Positions 5,718 through 5,743 of a DNA stretch of 5,743 nt are shown one piece after another. The notes below the pieces were generated by a model that saw only the letters and a list, made by a program, of their open reading frames with translations, did no database searches and was not told the origin of the DNA. The stretch is from positions 1 to 5,743 of the forward strand of contig DNXU01000205.1 in assembly GCA_003505715.1 (NCBI GenBank), in the 5' to 3' direction. The position numbers were made by a program, and so were the translations under genes. This stretch comes from Cyanobacteria bacterium UBA8803. Lineage in GTDB: Bacteria > Cyanobacteriota > Cyanobacteriia > Cyanobacteriales > Coleofasciculaceae. Within the stretch, counting starts at the first letter, position 1, and every line of letters begins with the position of its first letter.

Positions 5718-5743
5718 ACGGGTTTCGACTCCGCTCAACCCTC
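5718..5743. repeat. Interspersed GAGCGGAGTCGAA-type repeat at the window edge
   Basis: On the minus strand the end reads GGGTTGAGCGGAGTCGAAAC followed by CC. It is a short dyad (GGGTT at 5720-5724, AACCC at 5737-5741) around the GAGCGGAGTCG word that I associate with dispersed repeats in cyanobacteria. The rest of the tail (5679-5717) has a T-run right after the ABC stop without a hairpin before it, and a small TAGGT/ACCTA dyad. No terminator is convincing. The repeat may continue beyond the window. Confidence 0.4.

Overview
The window looks like accessory or loosely organised chromosome from a cyanobacterium, probably a filamentous one. The octamer GCGATCGC (the HIP1 word enriched in cyanobacterial genomes) occurs at 250, 2633 and 4401. 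Short interspersed repeats of cyanobacterial character lie between the genes (about 2738-2785, 3659-3690 and the last 26 bases). Spacers are long and the genes do not form an operon. The species cannot be named from this sequence.

Layout. (1) 7-1086, plus strand: a secreted or periplasmic protein with a signal peptide and 40-residue-spaced TPR repeats. (2) 1087-1289: a gene-free spacer in which the minus strand stays open (1275 down to 1039) without a usable start, probably a decayed coding fragment. (3) 1290-2453, minus strand: an intact Fic-family AMP-transferase with its own N-terminal inhibitory helix and a C-terminal winged helix. It is preceded by a good ribosome binding site and two perfect inverted repeats with related half-sites (2468-2489 and 2498-2531). 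(4) 2532-2903: no intact gene. It holds the N-terminal relic of a tyrosine recombinase, a second protein-like fragment in another frame, and an interspersed repeat. (5) 2904-2975, minus strand: tRNA-Asn(GUU) with a plausible promoter. (6) 3140-3643, plus strand: an unrecognised protein of about 167 residues. (7) 3644-3860: a G-run repeat able to form a G-quadruplex, then the leader of the next gene with dyad elements, one overlapping the ribosome binding site. (8) 3861-5678, plus strand: a complete type I ABC exporter half-transporter. (9) 5679-5743: tail with a cyanobacterial-type repeat.

No pathway links these genes. The TPR protein and the Fic gene converge, the Fic gene and tRNA read on the minus strand, and the last two genes read on the plus strand with separate leaders. 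The two most notable items are the paired palindromes upstream of the Fic gene, which suggest autoregulation by its own winged helix, and the recombinase relic beside a tRNA gene, which suggests the scar of an old integration. I did not find a convincing new multi-gene system.
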